Below the pieces are notes generated by a model, which saw only the letters and a program-made list of their open reading frames with translations, did no database searches and was not told where the DNA came from. From positions 1 through 10,656 of the forward strand of contig DKKP01000096.1 of the NCBI GenBank assembly GCA_002455335.1: a DNA stretch of 10,656 bases, in the 5' to 3' direction. The stretch is from Anaerolineales bacterium UBA6663. Its GTDB lineage: Bacteria; Chloroflexota; Anaerolineae; Anaerolineales; UBA6663. Position numbers and translations under genes: made by a program. The stretch's first letter is position 1. The number at the start of each line of letters is the position of its first letter. Of this stretch, positions 1 through 6,690 are shown piece by piece.

Positions 1-189
1 GAAGCCGTCCATGCCGGGCATGTTCACGTCGAGCAGCATGATCGCCGGCGGCTTGCGGCGTGCCGTCTGAAGCGCCTGCACACCGCTGTTCGCGACAGTG
101 ATCTTGAACTCGTGGCCGCGAAGCGTGCGTTCGATCGACCGCGCGACCATTTCCTCGTCATCCACCACCAAGACGTCAACGTGTTCCAT
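1..189 (-). CDS. Response regulator receiver, N-terminal part (cut by window edge)
   Basis: The 63 codons visible here encode the first half of a CheY-like receiver, which takes a phosphoryl group from a histidine kinase. The sequence begins MEHVDVLVVDDEE. Asp10 and Asp11 form the acidic Mg-binding pocket, and Asp54 in LLDVNMPGMDG is the expected phosphoacceptor. The conserved switch Thr/Ser and Lys, and any output domain, lie outside the window, so its effector function cannot be judged. The ATG at 187-189 has a good ribosome binding site (GGAGGG, about 8 bases upstream) and lies inside the end of the preceding kinase gene, overlapping it by 14 bp, which suggests translational coupling. It is the fifth gene of the minus-strand signalling operon and could be the partner of the kinase just upstream. 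Family assignment is firm; the specific role is unknown. Confidence 0.9.
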   Translation of the reverse strand, partial: MEHVDVLVVDDEEMVARSIERTLRGHEFKITVANSGVQALQTARRKPPAIMLLDVNMPGMDGF

Positions 190-1669
190 TGTTCGTGCCC
201 TCCGTCGGCAAAAGGATTGTAAACGTTGTGCCGTTTTCTGCCCGGCTGTCCACCGAGATCCGGCCCCGGTGCTGACGAACGATCTCGCGACACAGGCTCA
301 ATTCGAGGCCGGAGCCACGGCCGTTCTCAAAGCCCTCGAAGTCTGGCTCGAAGATCGAGCCAAGTTTCGTGGGCGGGATCAACGCCCCATCGTCGTTCAC
401 CTCGACCTGCACCTGAGCGCCAGCCAGCCGAGAACGCACCCAGATTTGGTGTGGGCGACCATCCGCTGTCGCATCTCGCGCCATCAGCAGCAGGTTGACC
501 CACAGATCTTCGAGTTGTCGTTGTGAGCCGCGCACCAGCGGCAACGCCCCGAGCTCGGTCGCCAGCGCCACGCCACCCAGCGACTCGATGTGCCCGCCGA
601 TCAGGTGGATCGCGTGTTCGATCGTGGCGTTGATCGACACCTCGTCGTCGCTTCCATGGGATGGCCGGGCGAAATCGAGCAGCCGCTGGATCGTGCGTTG
701 CGCGCGCCAGCCGGCCTGTTCGATGGCCTTGGCCGAGTCGCGGTTCTCGTCGTTTGGAGCCATCTGGTGCAACAGCAGCTGCGCCTCGGCGATGATCGTG
801 GTCAGCGGGTTGCTGATCTGATGCGCCACGCCTGAGGCCAGCTCGCCGATCGCGGCCAAACGGGTCGCCTCAGCCAGCTGCGTCTGCGCGACCTTGAATT
901 GCGCCTCGAGGTTCTTGCGCTGGGTGATGTCGCGGCACACATCCATCGAGCCGCTGGCCTGGCCGTCGGGATCCTCGAGCGCAGTCACGGTCGAGCTGAC
1001 CCAGATCGTCCGATCCTGGCCCGGCCGTCGGTAGCGTCGCTCGACATCGATTTGAGATTCGCCGGGCGCAAACCCGCAGGGGGCCGGGTCGAAGGCGGCT
1101 GCGTAGACCGAAGCGACGGGCTGGCCAAGCACGTCGGAGGCCGACAGCCCATACAGCGCCTCGGCCGACCGGCTCCAATACGTGATCTCACCCGCAAGGT
1201 TCCACACGACGATCGCGTCGCGGACGTTGTCCAGGAGCATCGCCTGATAGTGGATGCGCGCGAGCGAGCTGCGTGCGGCCTGGATCGCCTGGAAGTTGCG
1301 CACCGCCTTCTCGACAAGCGCCGGAAGCGTCTGCAGGTAATCGCCCTCTTTGACAAGATATTCGATCGCGCCGCGCTGGATCGCCTGCGCCGCCACCCGC
1401 TGGTCGCCGCGCCCGGTGACCATGATCACGGGCGGCGCGTCGGGCATCGTCTTCATGCGCGACAAGGCGTCGAGCCCCGTGCCGTCAGGCAGGTTGTGAT
1501 CGAGCAGTGTGATGTCGTAGCGGCGCGCCGGGAGTTTCTCCCAGAGCTCCTCGAGACAACAGGCGATGTCGACGACATACGGCCCGGAGAGCTTGAGGAA
1601 CTCGAGCGCCAGCTGCGCGTGGTCCTCGTTGTCGTCGACGATCAACACGGCCAGGGGCGTTTCGTTCAT
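176..1669 (-). CDS. Receiver-PAS-histidine kinase with degenerate catalytic motifs
   Basis: This is a 497-aa soluble sensor protein with no membrane segment. Residues 5-125 form a CheY-like receiver: Asp12 and Asp13 pocket, Asp57 phosphoacceptor in LLDHNLPDG, Thr85 and Lys107. Residues about 140-250 form a PAS domain ending in the usual DITQRK linker. A HisKA-like helix follows with His283 in the H-box, then a HATPase_c domain at about 380-488. Several kinase landmarks are altered. The H-box reads HQISNPLT where HEINNPLT is usual; the N-box reads NLLLMARDA, with Met396 in place of the Mg-ATP-coordinating Asn; and the G1 box reads DDGALI, with Leu430 in place of Gly. The G2 box (GRGSGL) remains. 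It may therefore be a weak kinase, a phosphatase or a pseudokinase scaffold. The ATG at 1667-1669 overlaps the previous stop in an ATGA arrangement, so translation is probably coupled. Confidence 0.93.
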   Translation of the reverse strand: MNETPLAVLIVDDNEDHAQLALEFLKLSGPYVVDIACCLEELWEKLPARRYDITLLDHNLPDGTGLDALSRMKTMPDAPPVIMVTGRGDQRVAAQAIQRGAIEYLVKEGDYLQTLPALVEKAVRNFQAIQAARSSLARIHYQAMLLDNVRDAIVVWNLAGEITYWSRSAEALYGLSASDVLGQPVASVYAAAFDPAPCGFAPGESQIDVERRYRRPGQDRTIWVSSTVTALEDPDGQASGSMDVCRDITQRKNLEAQFKVAQTQLAEATRLAAIGELASGVAHQISNPLTTIIAEAQLLLHQMAPNDENRDSAKAIEQAGWRAQRTIQRLLDFARPSHGSDDEVSINATIEHAIHLIGGHIESLGGVALATELGALPLVRGSQRQLEDLWVNLLLMARDATADGRPHQIWVRSRLAGAQVQVEVNDDGALIPPTKLGSIFEPDFEGFENGRGSGLELSLCREIVRQHRGRISVDSRAENGTTFTILLPTEGTNNGTR

Positions 1670-2094
1670 GACTGGCCTCCCTCATCCACTCGAGGCGCAG
1701 GGGCCCCGGCCAGGTCGAGCAGCTGCGCGACCGAAGACGCCAATTCATCCGTGTCAAACGGTTTTCCCATGAACAGATCCACCCGAGCAACGTTCTTGGC
1801 GATGGTGCGTTCGATCGCATCATCCTTGGCGCTGACGATCACCACGCGCATCGGCGTGTCCGGGTGCTCATGGCGGATGCGCGCCAACAGTTCCCACCCC
1901 GTGATGCCGGGCATCATCAGGTCGAGCACGAGCAGATCGGGCGCCTGGCCCCGCGCCAGTTCGAGCGCCTGACGCGGCTGATCCGTCGAGATGCACTCGA
2001 CTGGCAGTCGGGAGACGATTCGGGTGACGATATCGAGCGTCCGCAGATCGTCATCCACACACAACACACGGGGTCGTCCGTTTTGGTTCGTCAC
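1666..2094 (-). CDS. Stand-alone response regulator receiver (142 aa)
   Basis: This is a single-domain CheY-like receiver. The acidic pocket is in VDDD (residues 13-16), Asp58 in LVLDLMMPG is the phosphoacceptor, Ser88 is in the VIVSAK switch position, and Lys111 is in the conserved GKPF. All receiver catalytic residues are present, so it should be phosphorylatable. About 20 residues follow the fold, with no output domain. Such proteins act by protein-protein contact or as phosphorelay intermediates. The start is GTG (2092-2094), chosen because GAGGT lies at ideal distance upstream and it sits just 2 bp beyond the preceding gene's stop. Its own stop overlaps the next kinase's start by 4 bp, so it was probably made together with, and may serve, the receiver-PAS kinase downstream. 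The actual partner cannot be deduced from sequence alone. Confidence 0.93.
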   Translation of the reverse strand: MTNQNGRPRVLCVDDDLRTLDIVTRIVSRLPVECISTDQPRQALELARGQAPDLLVLDLMMPGITGWELLARIRHEHPDTPMRVVIVSAKDDAIERTIAKNVARVDLFMGKPFDTDELASSVAQLLDLAGAPAPRVDEGGQS

Positions 2095-2096
2095 AG

Positions 2097-2687
2097 TTAC
2101 CTCGCCGCTGTCCCGCCGGCCGTCGCCTCGCCCGAGCCAGGGAGGTTGAGCGGTAGCTCATAACCCGGGGCGCCAGCCAATAAACCTGCCGACCACTCCG
2201 GCCGCGAATCATCCGCCTCGAGGGCGGCCCGTTCGGCCGCCCAACGGCGCCCGGCCTCGCGTCGCGCCGCAAGCCGCAGCCAGTACTCCACTACATCGCG
2301 CACGCTCGACGTAAACGTCTCAGGCCCGACCGCCTTCGAGAGATACCCGTTGGCGCCGTTGGCGTAGCACTCGTCGATGTCGACCGGCCGGGTGAGCGTG
2401 GTCAACACGACCACGGGCACCTGCCGCCAGGTCGCCGCGGCGCGCATGGCCTTGAGCACCTCGAGCCCGTCGACCTTCGGTAACTTGAGGTCGAGCAGCA
2501 CAAGATCGGGCGGCGGCACAAGGTTGCGGCCGGCCACGTCGGAGGCGATGAAGTTCAGCACCTGCTCGCCGTCGCCGATCACGCTGATGCGCGGCGCATA
2601 CTTGCTGCCCTCCAACGTCGTCTGGATGAGCAGCGCGTGGTCGGGGTTGTCCTCAACCAGCCAGATGCGCAATTCCCGCGGCCACAT
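2097..2687 (-). CDS. Stand-alone response regulator, Rcp1-like (196 aa)
   Basis: This receiver resembles the group that serves phytochrome-type kinases (Rcp1-like): VEDNPDHALLIQ start, DLVLLDLKLPKVDG around phosphoacceptor Asp66, VVVLTT at 92-97, and the CYANGANGYLSK stretch ending at Lys118. Glu12 and Asp13 supply the acidic pocket. The residue after the conserved Lys is Ala (SKAV), where Pro is usual. After residue about 135 comes a 60-residue tail rich in Ala, Arg, Glu and Gly, with no recognisable output domain and probably disordered. The ATG at 2685-2687 has AGAGG upstream and lies within the end of the 741-aa kinase gene (35-bp overlap). The kinase's SHDLQAP-type H-box and this receiver type commonly occur as neighbours, so they are probably a cognate pair; that pairing is an inference. 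Confidence 0.93.
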   Translation of the reverse strand: MWPRELRIWLVEDNPDHALLIQTTLEGSKYAPRISVIGDGEQVLNFIASDVAGRNLVPPPDLVLLDLKLPKVDGLEVLKAMRAAATWRQVPVVVLTTLTRPVDIDECYANGANGYLSKAVGPETFTSSVRDVVEYWLRLAARREAGRRWAAERAALEADDSRPEWSAGLLAGAPGYELPLNLPGSGEATAGGTAAR

Positions 2688-4878
2688 GCTCGACCTCTTC
2701 TTGAACGTCGCTCGCCGTCAGCCGACAGGCCGACCCCTCAAGCGCCACAAGCGGCGCCGTAAAGAAAAACGTGGCGCCCTGCCCCGGCGCGCTCTCCACC
2801 CGCACCAGCCCGCCCCGGCCCTCGACGATACGCCGGACGATGCTCAGCCCGACGCCCGTGCCATCGACCTCGACAACCTTGAGCCGCTGAAAAGGCCGGA
2901 AAACCCGCTGGTGATAGTCGGCGTGGATCCCGATGCCGTTGTCGCGAACCCAGAATTCGATCAGCGCCGGCTCGCCCGCCAGCGCCCGCCAGCCGATCTC
3001 GATCCGCGGCTCGGCCTGCGTGCCCAGGAACTTGATCGCGTTCGAGATCAGGTTCGAGAAGACCTGGCGCAACCGCACGCGCGAGAACCGCACCTGGGGC
3101 CAGCTTGCCGGCAGCACCGGGTCGACGCCGCGCTCGCGCAACGACGATCGCAGGTCCTCGAGCACGGCCCGCACCACATCGCCTGCCGATAGCGCCTCAT
3201 CCGGCTCTTCGAGCCGACCCACCCGCGAGAGCTCGAGCAGGTCGTTCAGCAGCCGGCTCAGATACTCGGAGTTGGCCGCGATCCGATCGATGTACAGCGC
3301 GCCGCGCTCGTCGAACTGGTCGCGGTGCCGGGTTTGCAACAGCGACGCAAAACCGCGCATCGAGACGACGGGCGCCTGCAGGTCATGCGAAACGGTGTAG
3401 ACAAAGGCTTCGAGTTCGGCGTTCTTGGCGCGCAACTGCGCCGCGGCATGTTGCGTGGTCTCGAACAGCTGGGCGTTTCGGAGCGCCAACGCCAGCTGAC
3501 CCGCGATCCCCCGTAGCAGGGTCTGCTCGTCCTCGCTCCAGCGACGGCCGTGCGTCACCTGCATGAGCATCAGCACGTAGAAGCGGTCATCGATCTGGGT
3601 GCGGATCGGCACCCAGGCCACCGAACGAACCCCGAAACGGCTCGAGTTGTCTTGCCACCACTCCTGAAGCACAGGATCGACCGCGTCTTCGGTCGAGGTG
3701 ACGATCGAGCCGGTCTGCAGCCAGTGCGCGATGGGTTTCAGGCTGTGCCCGAGCGGCTGCGGCTTCTTCAGCGACCGGCGCTCGCCAAGCGAGGCGTTGA
3801 CGTACTCGTGCTCGGTCAGAAGGAGGCCGGCGCCAAGGTCGACCTGGCTCAGCGCGCACAAATCAGCCTTGAGCACCTCGCCGACTTCGGTGACCGCCTG
3901 GCCCAGCACCTGCTGGAGGTCGAGGCTGCCGTTGACGGCGCTTGCGACGCGTGAGAGCAAGGCCTCTCGCTGCGCACGCTCGGCCTCGCGCTGAAAGGCG
4001 TGGATGCCGCGTAGCGCCGCGGTAAGCGGCTCGGCCAGCAGCGCCAGCGTGCGCTCATCCTCGAGACCAAACTGGCCCGGGCGCTGCGCCGCAATGGTCA
4101 GCGCACCGATGGCCCGATTGCCGTCGCGGATCGGCACCGACAGCTCCGACATCACATCACCGAGACCCAGGCTGGGCCGCAGACCCGTCTGGCCGCGCCC
4201 CGCGAACTGCTCGACCACGGCGGCCCGGTTCGTCAGCACAGCCCGCCCGGCCGTGCCATAGCCCGGCGGGATCCGATACGCCGCGGCGGTGAGCACCCGC
4301 CCATCCAGGCCGGCCACAGCGCAGAGCGCCAGCCGGCCATCATCTTCACGCAGGTACGCCGCCACGAACTCATACCGCAGGTGCAGATGCGCCTCACGGA
4401 CGACCGCCTCGAGGATCGGCGCCAGCTCGGGCGTGGCCGCGATTTGCTGGGTGACGTTGAGCAGCGCCTTGAGCAGGCTGGTCTGGCGAATGACCATCCG
4501 GCGGTTGCGCGCCTGTTCGAGCATCCGGCCCATCGCCCGCGTCAGTCGGTCGGACGATTCCTGACGCACCAACAGGTAATCGGCCGCGCCCCGCTCCACG
4601 GCTAAGCGCGCCTCGGCCTCTCGATCGACATCCGCCACGACAAAGAGCGGCAGGTCGGGCCGTTCACGCAAAAAGAGATCGAGGACGTCGTATTCGGCCA
4701 GCGTCGCGCTGACATCCATCACCGCGACGTCGTAGTGGGTGCCCTCATCGAGCCTCAGGCGGCAATCCGCCGGGGTTTCGGCCCAATCCACCGTGGCGCC
4801 GCCACGATGGTTGGGGAGCGCAGACTCAAGCCCCTGAACCAGGTCCGGGCCGAGCCCGATCGCCAGCACGTGCATCAT
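2653..4878 (-). CDS. Pseudoreceiver-GAF-GAF histidine kinase (741 aa)
   Basis: This is a soluble sensor histidine kinase and the first gene of the minus-strand operon. Residues 1-125 have a receiver-like fold with Asp55 in VAVMDVS, but the acidic pair after the first strand is missing (AIGLGPD) and the usual Lys is not present near YLLVRQE, so it is probably a non-phosphorylatable pseudoreceiver. Two GAF domains follow at about 150-295 and 310-470; no chromophore-binding motif could be assigned. The HisKA region has His498 in VSHDLQAP, the phytochrome-like form. The HATPase_c domain is intact: Asn613 in NLISNAIKF, DNGIGI at 646-651 and GTGVGL at 673-678, so the kinase should be active. A 30-residue tail follows. 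Translation starts at tandem ATGs (4878 and 4875); the ribosome binding site is weak. It probably phosphorylates the Rcp1-like receiver encoded immediately after it. Confidence 0.95.
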   Translation of the reverse strand: MMHVLAIGLGPDLVQGLESALPNHRGGATVDWAETPADCRLRLDEGTHYDVAVMDVSATLAEYDVLDLFLRERPDLPLFVVADVDREAEARLAVERGAADYLLVRQESSDRLTRAMGRMLEQARNRRMVIRQTSLLKALLNVTQQIAATPELAPILEAVVREAHLHLRYEFVAAYLREDDGRLALCAVAGLDGRVLTAAAYRIPPGYGTAGRAVLTNRAAVVEQFAGRGQTGLRPSLGLGDVMSELSVPIRDGNRAIGALTIAAQRPGQFGLEDERTLALLAEPLTAALRGIHAFQREAERAQREALLSRVASAVNGSLDLQQVLGQAVTEVGEVLKADLCALSQVDLGAGLLLTEHEYVNASLGERRSLKKPQPLGHSLKPIAHWLQTGSIVTSTEDAVDPVLQEWWQDNSSRFGVRSVAWVPIRTQIDDRFYVLMLMQVTHGRRWSEDEQTLLRGIAGQLALALRNAQLFETTQHAAAQLRAKNAELEAFVYTVSHDLQAPVVSMRGFASLLQTRHRDQFDERGALYIDRIAANSEYLSRLLNDLLELSRVGRLEEPDEALSAGDVVRAVLEDLRSSLRERGVDPVLPASWPQVRFSRVRLRQVFSNLISNAIKFLGTQAEPRIEIGWRALAGEPALIEFWVRDNGIGIHADYHQRVFRPFQRLKVVEVDGTGVGLSIVRRIVEGRGGLVRVESAPGQGATFFFTAPLVALEGSACRLTASDVQEEVEHVAAGIAHLAG

Positions 4879-5164
4879 GCCGCCACCGCCGTTTTGAGGG
4901 CCGGTCGGCCGTTTGCGCGTGTACTTGAGGCCTGGAGAGTGAGCTTCACAGAAAATTCCCTTAAGACCTCGTCATCATATTCAAGGCAAATCGCATCCGC
5001 CATAAACGCGACGTAAAGAGTTTACGCCGGACGTAAAGCGCAGGTGAAAGCAACCCGACCCACGAGGACAGGTCGAGGATCGCCACGCCGAGTGAGGCTC
5101 TATCCTGGTTTTCGAGCGGCAACCCATCGCCGCGCTCACCAAACGCCAGATCGGGAGGATTTCC
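4879..5164. promoter_or_regulatory. Divergent intergenic region with promoters for both flanking genes
   Basis: This 286-bp gap separates the minus-strand kinase operon from the plus-strand WXG100 ORF, so promoters for both must lie here unless block boundaries interrupt it. The stretch 4949-4990 is clearly more AT-rich than its surroundings and is the most likely promoter core for the kinase operon. A weak match on the minus strand pairs TTGCCT with TCTTAA at 17-bp spacing, too poor to call with confidence. The stretch 5001-5038 carries repeated CGTAAA half-sites, listed separately. No small gene is convincing here. A ribosome binding site GGGAGGA at 5153-5159 serves the ATG at 5165. Confidence 0.45.
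5012..5037. promoter_or_regulatory. Candidate operator: three alternating CGTAAA half-sites
   Basis: CGTAAA at 5012-5017 is followed by the inverted copy TTTACG at 5021-5026 and a third copy CGTAAA at 5032-5037. This gives two interlocked palindromes, with 3-bp and 5-bp centres. The two direct copies extend to GACGTAAAG-like 8-base matches and start 20 bp apart, about two helical turns. This is what a dimeric or cooperative regulator's site looks like. It lies between divergent genes and just upstream of the AT-rich stretch. The binding protein is unknown, and no DNA-binding regulator is encoded in the neighbouring operon. Confidence 0.45.
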
Positions 5165-5490
5165 ATGACCACCTTACGGATCGACCCGCAACAACTTCGC
5201 GCCCTGGCCGGATCGGTCAACGCCCAATTGAACGGCCCCGGCCAGGAAGCACTGGCCCAATTGCGAGCTTTGCAGTCTGCCCTGCGCGGCGCCTGGAGCG
5301 CCCAGGCACAAACGGCGCTCGACGGCGCTTTTGGCAACTGGTTGGCCGGCTTCGACAGGCGGTCGCAAGACCTTGTGAAGGCCGCGGCCTATCTCAGGGC
5401 TGTCAGCGAGCGCTACGAGGCGCTCGAACGCCAGCTCGTCGTCGGGCAGCCCGCCGATCTTGTTGGCCAGGCCGCGACCGGCGGCGCCGG
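5165..5490 (+). other. WXG100-family (ESX/type VII substrate-like) module, truncated at its 3' end
   Basis: Residues 1-100 of the fused ORF show the layout of a WXG100 protein: about 100 residues, two long amphipathic helices rich in Ala, Gln and Leu, and a turn near the middle containing GAWSAQA (Trp44), which occupies the W-x-G position with Ala in place of Gly. Proteins of this family form helical-hairpin dimers and are exported by type VII secretion in Gram-positive phyla; they also occur in Chloroflexota. The helical part ends near [12 protein letters not shown], so nearly the whole domain is present. Its natural stop codon, or its C-terminal extension if it was a longer LXG/WXG effector, has been lost at the junction. 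About 23% of its codons end in A or T, matching neither part of the 5465-5785 stretch that follows. Confidence 0.6.
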
Positions 5491-6463
5491 CAAGGTCTAC
5501 CGCTACACCAGCAACCCCGACGTCGCGACCGGCGACGGCATCGCCATGGCGTGGCGGGTCGGCGTGCCCATCGTGAACATGGAGTTCTACCAGTTCCACC
5601 CGACCTGCCTCTACCACCCCGAGGCCAAGAACTTCCTCGTGACCGAGGCCTGCCGCGGCGAGGGCGGCATCCTGCGCCGCGCCGACGGCACGGCCTTCAT
5701 GGCCAACTACCACCCGCAGAAGGACCTCGCCCCGCGCGACATCGTCGCCCGCGCCATCGACTTCGAGATGAAGAAGCGCGGCCTGGATTGCGTCTATCTC
5801 GACATCTCGCACAAATCAGCCGATTTTCTCGGCGAGCATTTCCCGAACATTCTGGCGCGCTGCCTCGACCTGGGAATCGACATCACCCGCCAGGCGATTC
5901 CGGTCGTTCCCGCCGCGCACTACACTTGTGGCGGCGTCGTCACCGATCTGCGGGCGCGCACCGACATTCCGGGTCTCTACGTCGCCGGCGAAGCCTCGTG
6001 CACCGGCTTGCACGGCGCCAATCGGCTGGCCAGCAATTCGCTGCTCGAATGCCTGGTATTCGCCGAGGCTGCGGCCAATGACATTCTCGAACAGCCTGCA
6101 AGAGATTGCCCAGCGCTTCCGCTCTGGGATGCCAGCCGCGTCAGTGATCCGGATGAAGAGATCGTGATTTCTCACAACTGGGATGAACTACGCCGCTTCA
6201 TGTGGGACTACGTCGGCATTGTCCGCACCACGAAGCGGCTCAAGCGCGCACAGAATCGCATCCGTTTGCTGAAGTGGGAAATCGAGGAGTTCTACGCCAA
6301 TTTCCGCGTCAGTCATGACCTCATCGAACTGCGCAATCTGGTCGTCACCGCCGACCTGATCATCCGTTGCGCCATGCGGCGCAAGGAAAGCCGCGGGCTG
6401 CACTATACGCTCGATTACCCGCGCCTGCTTCCTGAGGCACGCGACACGGTGCTGGTTCCTTAA
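5165..6463 (+). CDS. Fused ORF: WXG100-like module joined in frame to C-terminal L-aspartate oxidase
   Basis: This open frame of 432 aa begins at an ATG with an excellent ribosome binding site (GGGAGGA, 6 bases away). Residues 1 to about 100 form an all-helical WXG100-type module. From about residue 104 (ATGGAGKVY) it is unmistakably NadB, the flavoenzyme that oxidises L-aspartate to iminoaspartate in NAD synthesis. The NadB part starts at about residue 203 of the E. coli enzyme, so the N-terminal FAD-binding GxGxxG region is absent and the protein should not be a working oxidase. No natural WXG100-NadB family is known to me. Codon usage changes sharply at the junction and again at 5786. I judge the fusion an assembly or recombination product. 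An unusual secreted effector is conceivable but much less likely. Confidence 0.6.
   Translation: MTTLRIDPQQLRALAGSVNAQLNGPGQEALAQLRALQSALRGAWSAQAQTALDGAFGNWLAGFDRRSQDLVKAAAYLRAVSERYEALERQLVVGQPADLVGQAATGGAGKVYRYTSNPDVATGDGIAMAWRVGVPIVNMEFYQFHPTCLYHPEAKNFLVTEACRGEGGILRRADGTAFMANYHPQKDLAPRDIVARAIDFEMKKRGLDCVYLDISHKSADFLGEHFPNILARCLDLGIDITRQAIPVVPAAHYTCGGVVTDLRARTDIPGLYVAGEASCTGLHGANRLASNSLLECLVFAEAAANDILEQPARDCPALPLWDASRVSDPDEEIVISHNWDELRRFMWDYVGIVRTTKRLKRAQNRIRLLKWEIEEFYANFRVSHDLIELRNLVVTADLIIRCAMRRKESRGLHYTLDYPRLLPEARDTVLVP
5477..6463 (+). pseudogene. nadB: nadB 3' fragment (L-aspartate oxidase, N-terminus missing)
   Basis: This fragment corresponds to about residues 204-531 of E. coli L-aspartate oxidase and is collinear with it. 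Residues known to matter in the E. coli enzyme (Thr259, Glu260, Arg290, His351, Arg386, Ser389, numbers from memory) map with one constant offset of 99 to Thr160, Glu161, Arg191, His252, Arg287 and Ser290 of this ORF, in [26 protein letters not shown] and [15 protein letters not shown]. The succinate-dehydrogenase-like C-terminal helical domain ([15 protein letters not shown] onward) is complete to the stop. The N-terminal FAD-binding segment is absent. The 5' third (to 5785) and the remainder differ strongly in third-codon composition, so the fragment may itself combine two nadB orthologues. Fragment identity is near certain; its status as a degraded gene versus an assembly artefact is not settled. 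Confidence 0.8.
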
Positions 6464-6470
6464 ACGCACA

Positions 6471-6593
6471 GCGCGCCGCGGATATTGCACCACGGCGCGC
6501 CGGCTTACGCCCTGCCTCCCCATGACCCCGCGATGCGGCGCGGAGCCGAAGGCCCCACCTCCGGGAGCGGCCAGAGCGGCCCGGAAGGGCCGC
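6471..6593. repeat. Cluster of short GC-rich hairpins in intergenic DNA
   Basis: The 227 bp between the nadB stop and the amidohydrolase stop (6464-6690) encode nothing convincing. They contain several inverted repeats: GCGCGCCG at 6471-6478 with CGGCGCGC at 6493-6500; a small CCGC/GCGG hairpin at 6528-6538; GGAGCC/GGCCCC with a GAA loop at 6542-6556 (fully paired with one G-U on the minus strand); and GCGGCCC/GGGCCGC with a GGAA tetraloop at 6576-6593. None is followed by a U-run on the plus strand. They may be REP-like elements or end-of-transcript structures for the converging genes. Any of the block boundaries could also fall here. Confidence 0.4.
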
Positions 6594-6690
6594 CGGCGAT
6601 GAAGGGATCGCAGCGGTCAACCGGAACGCCCCCACCATGCGGCGCCGATTCCTGCCGCGCATTGACCGAAGTCAAAAAAGCGCCGGTGCG

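Noticed and set aside
899..1972. Long plus-strand open frame (357 codons) opposite the kinase and receiver genes
   Set aside because: It lies antisense to two genes with clear domain motifs; its translation is Arg- and Asp-rich with no family resemblance, as expected of mirror frames in GC-rich DNA.
4945..5000. Sigma70-type promoter for the kinase operon
   Set aside because: The best hexamer pair matches the consensus at only about half the positions, so it is mentioned in the intergenic entry but not called as a feature.
5044..6081. Plus-strand open frame (345 codons) overlapping the WXG100-NadB ORF
   Set aside because: It is dominated by Arg, Pro and His, the sign of an out-of-frame reading of GC-rich coding DNA, while the overlapping frame contains clear NadB motifs.
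5165..6463. A novel type VII secretion effector acting on NAD metabolism
   Set aside because: The NadB part lacks its FAD-binding region, is not a known toxin domain, and composition changes at the junction point to a mosaic contig.
6660..6690. Rho-independent terminator after the amidohydrolase (T-run on the minus strand near 6675-6680)
   Set aside because: The T-run follows only a 3-bp stem; no stable hairpin precedes it.
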